Positions 46,157-54,129 of a stretch of 64,000 nt of DNA are shown piece by piece. Positions within the stretch are counted from its first letter, which is position 1; every line of letters begins with the position of its first letter. The position numbers were made by a program, and so were the translations under genes. The stretch covers positions 124,001 through 188,000 of the forward strand of contig NZ_FCNX02000005.1 in NCBI RefSeq assembly GCF_001544835.2, written 5' to 3'. This DNA is from Caballeronia fortuita. GTDB lineage: Bacteria; Pseudomonadota; Gammaproteobacteria; Burkholderiales; Burkholderiaceae. The notes beneath the pieces were generated by a model. It was not told where the DNA came from, did no database searches, and saw only the letters and a program-made list of their open reading frames with translations.

Positions 46157-46437
46157 GAGCGTTTGGTGGAATTGCAGTGAGTGCGGTCTGAATGACGAGC
46201 ATACGCGAGCGGAAGCGGTCGTGCTGCGTCAACCGGGACGTCTTGCGAATCAGTATCTTATGAGGAAACCCATGCACGGACGTGTCATTTCTCGCGCGAT
46301 CCAGATCACTGCTAGTCAGAATGCGCCTATTTTCGTGTTATAAAGCCGTGCGCACAACCCATTTCGAAAGGCATAAGCCCGAGTGCATGAAAGGCGCTCG
46401 GGGCGGATCACCCGCAGTGAGGAAAGCTTCGGATCAG

Positions 46438-47745
46438 ATGAAAAAAGGTTTTTACACCATCATGGCCGCGCAGTTTTTCTCGTCGCTGGCCGATAACGCT
46501 CTACTGATCGCTGCCATCGCACTGCTGAAAGACCTTCACGCTCCGAACTGGATGACGCCGCTGCTCAAGCTGTTCTTCGTCCTGTCGTATGTGATTCTCG
46601 CGGCTTTCGTCGGCGCCTTCGCGGACTCGCGGCCCAAGGGCCACGTGATGTTCGTGACCAATTCGATCAAGGTCGTCGGCTGCGTGACGATGCTCTTCGG
46701 CGCGCATCCGTTGCTGGCGTACGGCATCGTCGGCTTCGGCGCGGCCGCTTACTCGCCGGCAAAATACGGCATTCTCACCGAACTTCTGCCCGCCGACCGG
46801 CTCGTCGCCGCGAACGGCTGGATTGAGGGCACGACCGTCGGCTCGATCATTCTCGGCACGGTGATGGGCGGCGCGCTCATCAGTCCGCATATCGCGAGTC
46901 ATCTGCTGTCGCTGCATATTCCGCGCATCAACACGCCCGCCGAAGCCGCGATGCTCGTCATCATGCTGATGTACGTGGTCGCCGCGATGTTCAACCTGCG
47001 CATTCCCGACACCGGCGCGCGCTATCCGAAACAGGAAACGCGGCCGCTCAAGCTCATCACCGATTTCGCCGACTGTTTTCTCGTGCTTTGGCGCGACAAG
47101 CTCGGCCAGATTTCGCTCGCCGTCACGACGCTTTTCTGGGGCGCGGGCGCGACGCTGCAGTTCATCGTGCTGAAATGGGCCGAAGTGTCGCTCGGCATGA
47201 CGCTGTCGCAGGCCGCGATCCTGCAGGCGGTGATCGCCGTCGGCGTCGCGGTGGGCGCGGTGCTCGCGGCCGCGCGCGTGCCGCTCAAGCGCTCGCTCTC
47301 CGTGCTGCCGGTCGGCATCATCATGGGGCTCGCCGTCATGCTGATGGCGTTCTATACGCGCCATCTCTTTCCCGCGCATTGGGGCATTTACTTCGGCAAG
47401 ATGCATTTCCCCGGCTATCTGCTGGTCGCGTATCTGTTTCTGATGATCGTCGGCGGCCTGTCGGGCTTTTTCGTCGTGCCGATGAACGCGCTGCTGCAGC
47501 ATCGCGGGCACGTGCTGCTCTCCGCCGGACATTCGATCGCCGTGCAGAACTTCAACGAGAACCTCTCCGTGCTCGTCATGCTGTGCCTCTACGCCGTGCT
47601 CGTGTGGCTCGACATGCCGATCCAGTTCGTCATCGTGCTGTTCGGCTCGTTCGTGTGCCTCATGATGTATTTCGTGATGCGGCGGCATCAGGCCAATCAG
47701 CGCGCGTTCGATTCGGTTGCGCTGATCGGCGAAGCGCGGCACTGA
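46438..47745 (+). CDS. lplT: Lysophospholipid transporter
   Basis: LplT flips lysophospholipids into the cytoplasm for reacylation. The 435-residue protein begins MKKGFYTIMAAQFFSSLADN and has about 12 hydrophobic segments of the MFS type, with TNSIKVVGCVTMLFGAHPLL and AYSPAKYGILTELLPADRLV. It lacks the fused acyltransferase domain present in some homologues. I use ATG 46438; longer in-frame starts give implausible leaders. The 281-bp gap to alr has no TPP riboswitch. It ends 13 bp before thiM. Confidence 0.92.
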   Translation: MKKGFYTIMAAQFFSSLADNALLIAAIALLKDLHAPNWMTPLLKLFFVLSYVILAAFVGAFADSRPKGHVMFVTNSIKVVGCVTMLFGAHPLLAYGIVGFGAAAYSPAKYGILTELLPADRLVAANGWIEGTTVGSIILGTVMGGALISPHIASHLLSLHIPRINTPAEAAMLVIMLMYVVAAMFNLRIPDTGARYPKQETRPLKLITDFADCFLVLWRDKLGQISLAVTTLFWGAGATLQFIVLKWAEVSLGMTLSQAAILQAVIAVGVAVGAVLAAARVPLKRSLSVLPVGIIMGLAVMLMAFYTRHLFPAHWGIYFGKMHFPGYLLVAYLFLMIVGGLSGFFVVPMNALLQHRGHVLLSAGHSIAVQNFNENLSVLVMLCLYAVLVWLDMPIQFVIVLFGSFVCLMMYFVMRRHQANQRAFDSVALIGEARH

Positions 47746-47758
47746 CTTCCTTCGCATC

Positions 47759-48574
47759 ATGCCCGCCTCCGAACTTTTTTCCTTCGTGACCCGCGTGCGC
47801 GAACGCGCGCCGCTCGTGCATTGCCTCACGAATCTCGTCGTCACCAATTTCACCGCGAACGTGCTGCTCGCGATCGGCGCCGCGCCCGCGATGGTCGTCG
47901 CGCGCGAGGAAGTCGGCGAGTTCGCGGGCGTGGCCCATGCGCTGTCGGTCAATCTCGGCACGCTCGACGTGCCGCAAAGCCGCGCGATCCGCGCCGCCGT
48001 CGATGCCGCGAACGCCGCCGGCAAGCCGTGGGTGCTCGATCCGGTCGCGGTCGGCCCGCTCGCGTTTCGCACGGAGTTCGCGCTCGATCTGCTCGATGCG
48101 AAGCCCGCGGCGATCCGCGGCAACGCGTCGGAGATCATCAGTTTGTCGGGAGGCGCAGCGAGCGCACGCGGCGTCGACAGCACCGCCGCCACCGATGCCG
48201 CGCTCGACGCCGCGCAGGTCCTCGCGCTGAAGACGCAGGCCGTCGTCGCGGTGACGGGCGAAACCGATTACGTGACCGATGGCCGCCGCGTGATCGCGCT
48301 TTCGAACGGCTCGCCCTTGATGACGCGCGTGACGGGCGTCGGCTGTGCGCTGTCGGCGACGGTCGCGGCGTTCATAGGGGCGGCGTCGGATCGCGACCAG
48401 TTCTGGACCGCGACGGTCGCCGCCATCGCCTGTTCGACGATCGCGGGCGAGCTCGCCGCGCGCGACGCCGCCCTGCCCGGCAGCTTCGCGGTCGCGTATC
48501 TGGACCGTCTCGCATCGCTCGACGCCGAAGCGTTCGCGAAAACGCTCGTGCAACGCGATATCGTCGCGGACTGA
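47759..48574 (+). CDS. thiM: Hydroxyethylthiazole kinase
   Basis: ThiM phosphorylates hydroxyethylthiazole in thiamin salvage. The 271-residue ribokinase-like protein has PLVHCLTNLVVTNFTANVLL near the N-terminus, KPWVLDPVAVGPLAFR, IRGNASEIISLSGG and TRVTGVGCALSATVAAFIGA with the catalytic Cys. It starts 13 bp after lplT and ends within 2 bp of thiE, so all are likely one operon. Confidence 0.95.
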   Translation: MPASELFSFVTRVRERAPLVHCLTNLVVTNFTANVLLAIGAAPAMVVAREEVGEFAGVAHALSVNLGTLDVPQSRAIRAAVDAANAAGKPWVLDPVAVGPLAFRTEFALDLLDAKPAAIRGNASEIISLSGGAASARGVDSTAATDAALDAAQVLALKTQAVVAVTGETDYVTDGRRVIALSNGSPLMTRVTGVGCALSATVAAFIGAASDRDQFWTATVAAIACSTIAGELAARDAALPGSFAVAYLDRLASLDAEAFAKTLVQRDIVAD

Positions 48575-48576
48575 CC

Positions 48577-49224
48577 ATGCGCGCATCGTTCGATCTATCG
48601 CTTTATCTCGTGCTCGATCCCGTGCAGTGCGGCGGCCATGACGCGGCGATCCGCGTCGCGCGCGCCGCGCTCGAAGGCGGCGCGACCATCGTGCAACTGC
48701 GCGCGCCTGAGTGGCACAAGCGCGCATGGTTCGACCTCGCGCGCGAACTGCTGCCGGTCACGCGCGCGCACGGCGTGCCGTTCGTCATCAACGATCATGT
48801 CGATGTCGCGCTCGCCGTGGGCGCCGACGGCGTGCATATCGGCCAGCGCGATCTGCCCGCCGATGTCGCGCGGCGCCTGCTCGGGCCGGATGCGCTGATC
48901 GGGCTGTCGGTATCGACATCCGATGAAACCGCCGCCGCCGGACGACTCGCGGGCGTGATCGATTATCTCGGCGCAGGGCCGGTGTACGCGACGCCGACCA
49001 AGACCGACGCCTCGGCGCCCTGCGGCATCGACGGCCTCGCCGGACTTTGCGCCGCCGCGCGCCTGCCGACGGTCGCGATCGGCGGCATCCAGGCGCACAA
49101 CGCCGCGGACGTGATGCGCGCGAAACCGGCCGGTCTCGCCGTCGTCTCCGCGATCTGCAAGGCCGCCGATCCGCGCGCGGCGGCGGCATCGCTTGCGGCG
49201 ATCATCGCCCAGTCTCGCAACTAA
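48577..49224 (+). CDS. thiE: Thiamin phosphate synthase
   Basis: ThiE couples the thiazole phosphate and HMP-pyrophosphate to give thiamin phosphate. The 215-residue TIM-barrel protein has LYLVLDPVQCGG, ATIVQLRAPEWHKR, FVINDHVDVALAVGADGVHI and GQRDLPADVAR. It continues with YLGAGPVYATPTKTD and PTVAIGGIQAHNAADV. The typical K in QLR(D/E)K is replaced here, so this is a ThiE variant. The ATG 48577 follows the thiM stop directly. Confidence 0.93.
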   Translation: MRASFDLSLYLVLDPVQCGGHDAAIRVARAALEGGATIVQLRAPEWHKRAWFDLARELLPVTRAHGVPFVINDHVDVALAVGADGVHIGQRDLPADVARRLLGPDALIGLSVSTSDETAAAGRLAGVIDYLGAGPVYATPTKTDASAPCGIDGLAGLCAAARLPTVAIGGIQAHNAADVMRAKPAGLAVVSAICKAADPRAAAASLAAIIAQSRN

Positions 49225-49228
49225 GCTC

Positions 49229-50041
49229 ATGGCAATCACGAAACCCATTCACAACGTACTCACGATCGCCGGTTCCGACTCGGGCGGCGGCGCGGGCATC
49301 CAGGCCGATCTGAAAGCGTTCTCCGCGCTCGGCGCGTACGGCGCGAGCGTCATCACGGCGCTCACGGCGCAGAACACGCGCGGCGTCACCGCCGTCCACG
49401 CGCCGGAGCCCGAATTCATTACCGCGCAACTCGACGCCGTGTTCGACGACATTCGCATCGACGCCGTGAAGATCGGCATGCTGGCGAACGCGGGCATCGT
49501 GCGCGCGGTCGCCGACGCGTTGCAGCGCCATCGGCCCAGGCACATCGTGCTCGACACCGTGATGATCTCGAAGAGCCATCACGCGCTGCTCGCGCCGGAA
49601 GCCGTCGCCGCGCTGCGCGACGAACTGCTGCCGCTCGCGACGCTCGTCACGCCGAATCTGCCCGAAGCGGCGGCGCTGCTCGGCACCGGGAGCGCCGCCG
49701 ACGAAGACGCGATGGTCCGACAGGGCGAAGCATTGCGCGCGCTCGGTGCGCAAGCGGTGCTGATGAAAGGCGGCCATCTCGCGTCGGAAGAGAGCCCCGA
49801 CTGGCTCATCGAAGCGAACGGCGCGCTGCGTCTCGGCGGGGCGCGCGTGCCGCTCAAGAACACGCACGGCACGGGCTGCACGCTGTCGTCGGCGATCGCC
49901 GCGCTGATTGCGCAAACCGGCGACCTTGCGAGCGCGACCGCCGACGCGAAGCGCTATCTGACCGGCGCGATCGAAGCGAGCGCGCGGCTCGACGTCGGTC
50001 ACGGCGTCGGGCCGGTGCATCATTTCTTTCGCTGGTGGTGA
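49229..50041 (+). CDS. thiD: Hydroxymethylpyrimidine kinase/phosphomethylpyrimidine kinase
   Basis: ThiD phosphorylates HMP twice to HMP-PP, the substrate of ThiE. The 270-residue ribokinase-fold protein has [39 protein letters not shown] and [19 protein letters not shown] with the catalytic Cys region. ATG 49229 gives the family start. It completes a thiM-thiE-thiD salvage set, and no de novo thiC or thiG is present here. A convergent DUF1853 gene ends 12 bp downstream. Confidence 0.96.
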   Translation: MAITKPIHNVLTIAGSDSGGGAGIQADLKAFSALGAYGASVITALTAQNTRGVTAVHAPEPEFITAQLDAVFDDIRIDAVKIGMLANAGIVRAVADALQRHRPRHIVLDTVMISKSHHALLAPEAVAALRDELLPLATLVTPNLPEAAALLGTGSAADEDAMVRQGEALRALGAQAVLMKGGHLASEESPDWLIEANGALRLGGARVPLKNTHGTGCTLSSAIAALIAQTGDLASATADAKRYLTGAIEASARLDVGHGVGPVHHFFRWW

Positions 50042-50053
50042 TTCGCGATCCGG

Positions 50054-51031
50054 TCAGGGCGCCGATGCGGCGAACGCGCGCGCCCGGGCCGGCCAGTCGT
50101 CCGGAACGATGAAGCCGCGCGACTGCTCGATCCAGCTTCCCGCTTCGTCGCGCGCGTAGGCGGCGATCATCGTCGGGGCGAGCGTGTTTTCCAGACGCGC
50201 GCGCATCGCATCCGACTCCGCGACCAGCGTCTGCGCAGCATGTGCTTCGAGCCGCCGCGACGCGAGCCACGCCATGCGCGGCTGCACGACCCACGCGCGA
50301 TCGTCGCCGGGTAGATTAGCCCGCGCCTCGCGCCATTCCGACGCCGTCAGCCACCATCCGCGCAAGTGGTCCGCGCCGATCTCGGGCGCGGGCTCGATCC
50401 GCGCGCCGTTCAGACCGTGATAGAAAAGCCGCCCCTTGATGAACAACTGCGCGCGCCACGGCCCGCCGAAGCCGAGCGCGGCGAACTCGGCGCGCGAACT
50501 CAGCGCGAGTTGATGCGTGACGAGACGGGCGTGCTTCAGATCGAAGCGATCCTGCAGATTCGGCCCGACATAGTCCGACAGCCGCACCGCGCGGGACGCA
50601 TCCTCGCCGTCGATATGCAGATAGAACTTGACCGCGAGTTCCCAGTGCAGTTGCGCGCCGTTCGCCGCTTCGAGCAGGAAATCGCATTCGCCGATGGTGC
50701 GCCGCTGGTACCGCAACGGCACGTTCGCCGCAATGAGGCGCGCCGCGGGCCCGTTCGCCAGGAAGAAGCGCAGTAGGCTTTCGGCATAGATGCCGAGCCG
50801 CGTGGATTTTGGATTGCGCGCGTGATCGTGGAGCGCTTGCGGCGCGGCGTCGAGCGCGTCGAGCCAGGCGAGCGTCGTTTCGCGCTCCGGCGCCGATGCG
50901 AACGGATGCGCGAGCTCGGCGTCGCCCTTGCGCAGCAGATCGGGGGCGAACAGCAGCCAGGCGAGATCGCGCACCGTGACATCGCCGAAACGATCGACGA
51001 GGTGCGCGAGTTCGCTCGCCCCGGCGGCCAT
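50054..51031 (-). CDS. DUF1853 family protein
   Basis: The function is unknown. The 325-residue protein matches what I recall of DUF1853: a start of ELAHLVDRFGDVTVRDLAWL, RLGIYAESLLRFFL, and GECDFLLE then WELAVKFYLHI, with DRFDLKHARLVTHQLALS. The D117, E131 and K135 pattern (CDF, then WELAVK) resembles a PD-(D/E)XK nuclease core, but this is inference. Its ATG 51031 overlaps the UDG stop (TGATG), so it is translationally coupled to a DNA repair enzyme. Confidence 0.8.
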   Translation of the reverse strand: MAAGASELAHLVDRFGDVTVRDLAWLLFAPDLLRKGDAELAHPFASAPERETTLAWLDALDAAPQALHDHARNPKSTRLGIYAESLLRFFLANGPAARLIAANVPLRYQRRTIGECDFLLEAANGAQLHWELAVKFYLHIDGEDASRAVRLSDYVGPNLQDRFDLKHARLVTHQLALSSRAEFAALGFGGPWRAQLFIKGRLFYHGLNGARIEPAPEIGADHLRGWWLTASEWREARANLPGDDRAWVVQPRMAWLASRRLEAHAAQTLVAESDAMRARLENTLAPTMIAAYARDEAGSWIEQSRGFIVPDDWPARARAFAASAP

Positions 51032-51924
51032 CAGATGCCGCCCTTCTCCGCTCCTTGCTCGACGCCGAGCGCGGCGAGCGCATCGCGATAGGTACTGCGC
51101 GCAAGACAGAGATCGGCCCACGCCTTGGCCTTGTCCTGCAGGCTGCGCAGGAGATAAGCCGGGTGATACGTGACGATGACCGGCACGCCGCGATATTCGT
51201 GCACGCGGCCGCGCATCGACGCGATGCTGGCTTCGTTCTTCAGAAGGCTCTGCGCGGCGAAGCGGCCCATCGCGACGATGACCTTCGGCTTCACGAGCTC
51301 GACCTGCCGTTGCAGATACGGCTCGCAGCGCGCGACTTCATCGAGTTCGGGATTGCGGTTACCGGGCGGACGGCACTTGATGACATTCGCGATATAGACA
51401 TTCGACTCGCGCGACAACGCGAGCGCGCGGAGCATGTTGTCGAGCAGCTTGCCCGCCTGGCCGACGAAGGGTTCGCCCTGCTTGTCCTCGTTCTCGCCCG
51501 GCGCTTCACCGATCAGCATCCAGTCGGCTTCGCGATCGCCGACGCCGAAGACCGTGTTCGTACGGCGTTCGCACAGCCGGCAGCGTTCGCAATTCGCGAC
51601 GCGCGCGGCGAGCGCGTCCCAGTCGAGCGTGTGAATGTCGCTCGGGGCTTCGGCCGGTTCGATGTGGACGGGCGCGTCGTCGGTCCAGGGCAGATCGTCG
51701 TACGCGTCGAGGGGCGGCACGTCGGGTTCGGGCTGCGGGGCTTCGCGTATCACGACGGGCGCCGGAGCTTCTACTGCTTCGACGACTTGCTGGACTCGCT
51801 CGACTTGCGCGGTGGGCTGACGCGTTTCCTCGGCGGGCACCACGGGCACCACGGGCACGACTGCGCGCCGGACCCAGATCGGCCCGAGGCCCAGTTCTTC
51901 GATCAGCGATTCATCGAGCGCCAT
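51031..51924 (-). CDS. Uracil-DNA glycosylase, family 4 (Fe-S)
   Basis: Family 4 UDGs excise uracil from DNA and hold a 4Fe-4S cluster. The 297-residue protein has C112, C115 and C118 ([11 protein letters not shown]) and the active-site segment [20 protein letters not shown] near residues 136-155. It continues with [14 protein letters not shown] and the late [10 protein letters not shown] Val/Pro/Glu-rich extension of about 95 residues precedes the catalytic domain. I chose ATG 51924, which has AAGGAG at ideal spacing, over 51930. It overlaps rimI by 14 bp and DUF1853 by one base. Confidence 0.92.
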   Translation of the reverse strand: MALDESLIEELGLGPIWVRRAVVPVVPVVPAEETRQPTAQVERVQQVVEAVEAPAPVVIREAPQPEPDVPPLDAYDDLPWTDDAPVHIEPAEAPSDIHTLDWDALAARVANCERCRLCERRTNTVFGVGDREADWMLIGEAPGENEDKQGEPFVGQAGKLLDNMLRALALSRESNVYIANVIKCRPPGNRNPELDEVARCEPYLQRQVELVKPKVIVAMGRFAAQSLLKNEASIASMRGRVHEYRGVPVIVTYHPAYLLRSLQDKAKAWADLCLARSTYRDALAALGVEQGAEKGGI

Positions 51925-52405
51925 GCGCATTCTCCTTCGTGAACGTCAGACGCATGACGATTGCGTCCTCGCGCGAGCGATGCCGCGCGGGGTAATAGTT
52001 CTTGCGACGCCCGATTGCCGTGAAGCCGAAGCGCTCGTAAAGCTGGATCGCGCGCGGATTGGACGGCCGCACTTCCAGCAGCACGCCATCGAGCTTTTCG
52101 GCGCGCGTGAGGCGCACGGCTTCGCGCAGCAGCGTGAGGCCCGCGCCTGCACGCTGCGCCGCCGGCGCGACGCACAGATTGAGCAGATGCATTTCATCGA
52201 CGACAGGCATCAGCACGCAATAGCCGATCAGCGTGCCGGTCACATGGCGCAAGCAGACGCCGTAGTAGCCGTTGCGCAGTGAGTCCTGGAAGTTGCCGCG
52301 GCTCCAGGGAAATTCGTAGGCGAGCTTTTCGACCGCGGCGACTTCGTCGAGGTCGGCTTCGGTCATCGGCGTCAGATACCGATCGGCCAGCAACACGCCG
52401 CTCAC
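51911..52405 (-). CDS. rimI: Ribosomal-protein-alanine N-acetyltransferase
   Basis: RimI acetylates the N-terminal alanine of S18. The 164-residue GNAT protein has MTEADLDEVAAVEKLAYEFP, the acetyl-CoA loop CVAPAAQRAGAG and YERFGFTAIGRRKNYYPA, which is typical of RimI. The GTG start overlaps the tsaB stop (GTGA). The order tsaB-rimI is widely conserved. Other N-acetyltransferases of this fold are possible, but the context favours RimI. Confidence 0.93.
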   Translation of the reverse strand: MSGVLLADRYLTPMTEADLDEVAAVEKLAYEFPWSRGNFQDSLRNGYYGVCLRHVTGTLIGYCVLMPVVDEMHLLNLCVAPAAQRAGAGLTLLREAVRLTRAEKLDGVLLEVRPSNPRAIQLYERFGFTAIGRRKNYYPARHRSREDAIVMRLTFTKENAHGAR

Positions 52406-53205
52406 CGAAGCGCCTCCTCGCGCGCCTTCGTGCGCTCCGCCGTGGTCTGAGCCACCTTGTCGCGCACGTATTCCGGCGCCGCGTGCTCGGGCGCGACGGT
52501 GCGGCCCGCCCGCCACGCGCGCAAGCCGATGAGCGCGACCGGCAGCGCGTGCGGCAACGCTTCGCGATCGACATGCGCGGCGGCGGCCAGCGCCGGCAGG
52601 CGTTCGCCGAACGCGGCGGCCGCGTTGCCGGCGAGCGCGAACGGCACGTCCGGCAGTGGCAGCGCGCCGGGCGCATCGAGCGCGGCGGGATGCAGCGTGC
52701 GCCAGTCGCCGGCGGCGGCGTCGAATTCGAAGTCGGCCCAGTAGACCTCGTCCATGCGTGCATCGAGCGCGGCGAGCACGCGCGGCGGCATCGACGGATC
52801 GTGGATGCGTGCGCCTTCCGCGCATGCGAGCAGCGTGCTGACCGGCACGACCGGCACGTTCAGCCCGAACGCCAGCCCTTGCGCGACGCCCGTCGCGGTG
52901 CGCAAGCCGGTGAACGAGCCGGGGCCGGCACCGAACGCGATGCCCGCGCAATCGGCGAGCGCGAGACCGGCGTCGTCGAACAGTTCGCGCACGGCGGGCA
53001 AAAGCCGCGTGCTCGACACCGCGCCGGTCGCCTCGTGGCGAAACCAGACGCGCGTGTCGCCGCTCGCGTATTGCGGCGCGGCAGCGGAATTGTTGGCGGA
53101 CTGAACGGCGGACGCGTTGGCGGAAGAAGTGCTGTCGGCGAGCAGGAGCGCGACGGAGCAGAACTCTGTCGACGTATCGAGGGCGAGCAAAACGGTGCGT
53201 GTCAT
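52402..53205 (-). CDS. tsaB: tRNA threonylcarbamoyladenosine biosynthesis protein TsaB
   Basis: TsaB is the ASKHA-fold partner of TsaD in making t6A37 in tRNAs that read ANN codons. The 267-residue protein has VLLALDTSTEFCSVALLLA, FGAGPGSFTGLRTATGVAQG near residues 91-110, and a variable C-terminal domain. Residues 24-50 form an Ala/Ser/Asn-rich insertion that is unusual between the first two strands. The start is ATG 53205. The gene is first in the run tsaB-rimI-UDG-DUF1853. Confidence 0.94.
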   Translation of the reverse strand: MTRTVLLALDTSTEFCSVALLLADSTSSANASAVQSANNSAAAPQYASGDTRVWFRHEATGAVSSTRLLPAVRELFDDAGLALADCAGIAFGAGPGSFTGLRTATGVAQGLAFGLNVPVVPVSTLLACAEGARIHDPSMPPRVLAALDARMDEVYWADFEFDAAAGDWRTLHPAALDAPGALPLPDVPFALAGNAAAAFGERLPALAAAAHVDREALPHALPVALIGLRAWRAGRTVAPEHAAPEYVRDKVAQTTAERTKAREEALR

Positions 53206-53395
53206 AGGCGGTATTGTAATGCGGGACATGCGCCGGATTCGCGCGATCGGCGCGAAGCGCCGAGACCCGGGCGGCCTTCAGGCAGCACGCCGAAGCCATT
53301 CCGAAGACGTCCTCGGTTCGAGGAAAGCCTCGACGGGCCGCGTGCGCTCGCTTGCTAAGATCGTCCGATCTCAACTCGAACCGAACGGAACGCGC

Positions 53396-53665
53396 ATGAC
53401 CGACATCGATCAGCAATTCGCCCAGGCCCAGTCCGACGTGACGCAACTGCCCGAGCGCCCGGGCAACCTGACGCTGCTGCGCCTGTACGCGCTTTTCAAG
53501 CAGGCGAGCGTCGGCGACGTGCAAGGCGAGAAGCCGGGCTTCACCGACATCGCCGGCAAATACAAGTACGAAGCGTGGGCCGCGCTGCAAGGCACGAGCG
53601 CCGACGATGCCAAGGCGCGCTACGTCGAACTGGTCGAATCGCTCAAGCGCGGCGAAGCAGCCTGA
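53396..53665 (+). CDS. Acyl-CoA-binding protein
   Basis: This 89-residue protein is a four-helix ACBP that binds long-chain acyl-CoA in the cytosol. It has NLTLLRLYALFKQASVGDVQ and KYKYEAWAALQGTSADDAK, matching the YxLYKQAT...W-x-A-W family core; the aromatic and Lys ligand positions are present. ATG 53396 is the family start. It stands alone between the tsaB and rhlE regions. Confidence 0.93.
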   Translation: MTDIDQQFAQAQSDVTQLPERPGNLTLLRLYALFKQASVGDVQGEKPGFTDIAGKYKYEAWAALQGTSADDAKARYVELVESLKRGEAA

Positions 53666-54129
53666 TAGCGCCGAAAGCCTGATCGCGCGATCGATGCCCG
53701 AAGATGGCGCGATCGTGCGTCAAAATGTGGCGCGGTGCAGCAAATTCAGATATACTAGCGGCTAGCGCTCGACTGCGGGTTGCAAGCGGGTTGACAAAAC
53801 CAGCACGTTCCACGCAGCAAGGTGCTTCGTAGCGTTTCGCCCCAATCCAGTTTAGAAACTGTCCCCTCCCTGCTAGGCCGTTGCGCGGTTGTCTTGCGCG
53901 CAGTATGTTCCCCGGCCCGTCATGCATCAGGCTGACGTCAGCGCCCGTCGTTCTCATCGAACGGTCGAGCCTGCCGTATCCGATACAGCTTCTAACAAAG
54001 ATGCTCGCCGTATGTTCGCGCGAGTCGCCCCCGTTTTTCGATTTGCTCGCTGTTTCTTCGCTCGCTGAATCCAACGACTTGGGTATGCCGATTGGCGCCG
54101 ACGCCTTATTCCTCGTTTCAAGGATCGAC
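53666..54129 (+). promoter_or_regulatory. Long leader region of the RhlE-type helicase gene
   Basis: This 464-bp gap has no gene I can support. TATACT at 53751-53756 is a good -10 with a weak -35; a start near 53763 would leave a leader of about 367 nt. A perfect TTGACA at 53794-53799 has no -10 at the right distance. The frame open from 53881 into the helicase would add about 83 residues without helicase similarity, so I treat it as untranslated. Confidence 0.5.

Noticed and set aside
46157..46437. TPP riboswitch for thiMED
   Set aside because: I looked for the CTGAGA core and the paired GxACCTGA element and found neither.
53881..54129. In-frame N-terminal extension of the helicase
   Set aside because: The 83 extra residues have no helicase similarity and the ATG at 54130 gives a normal start.
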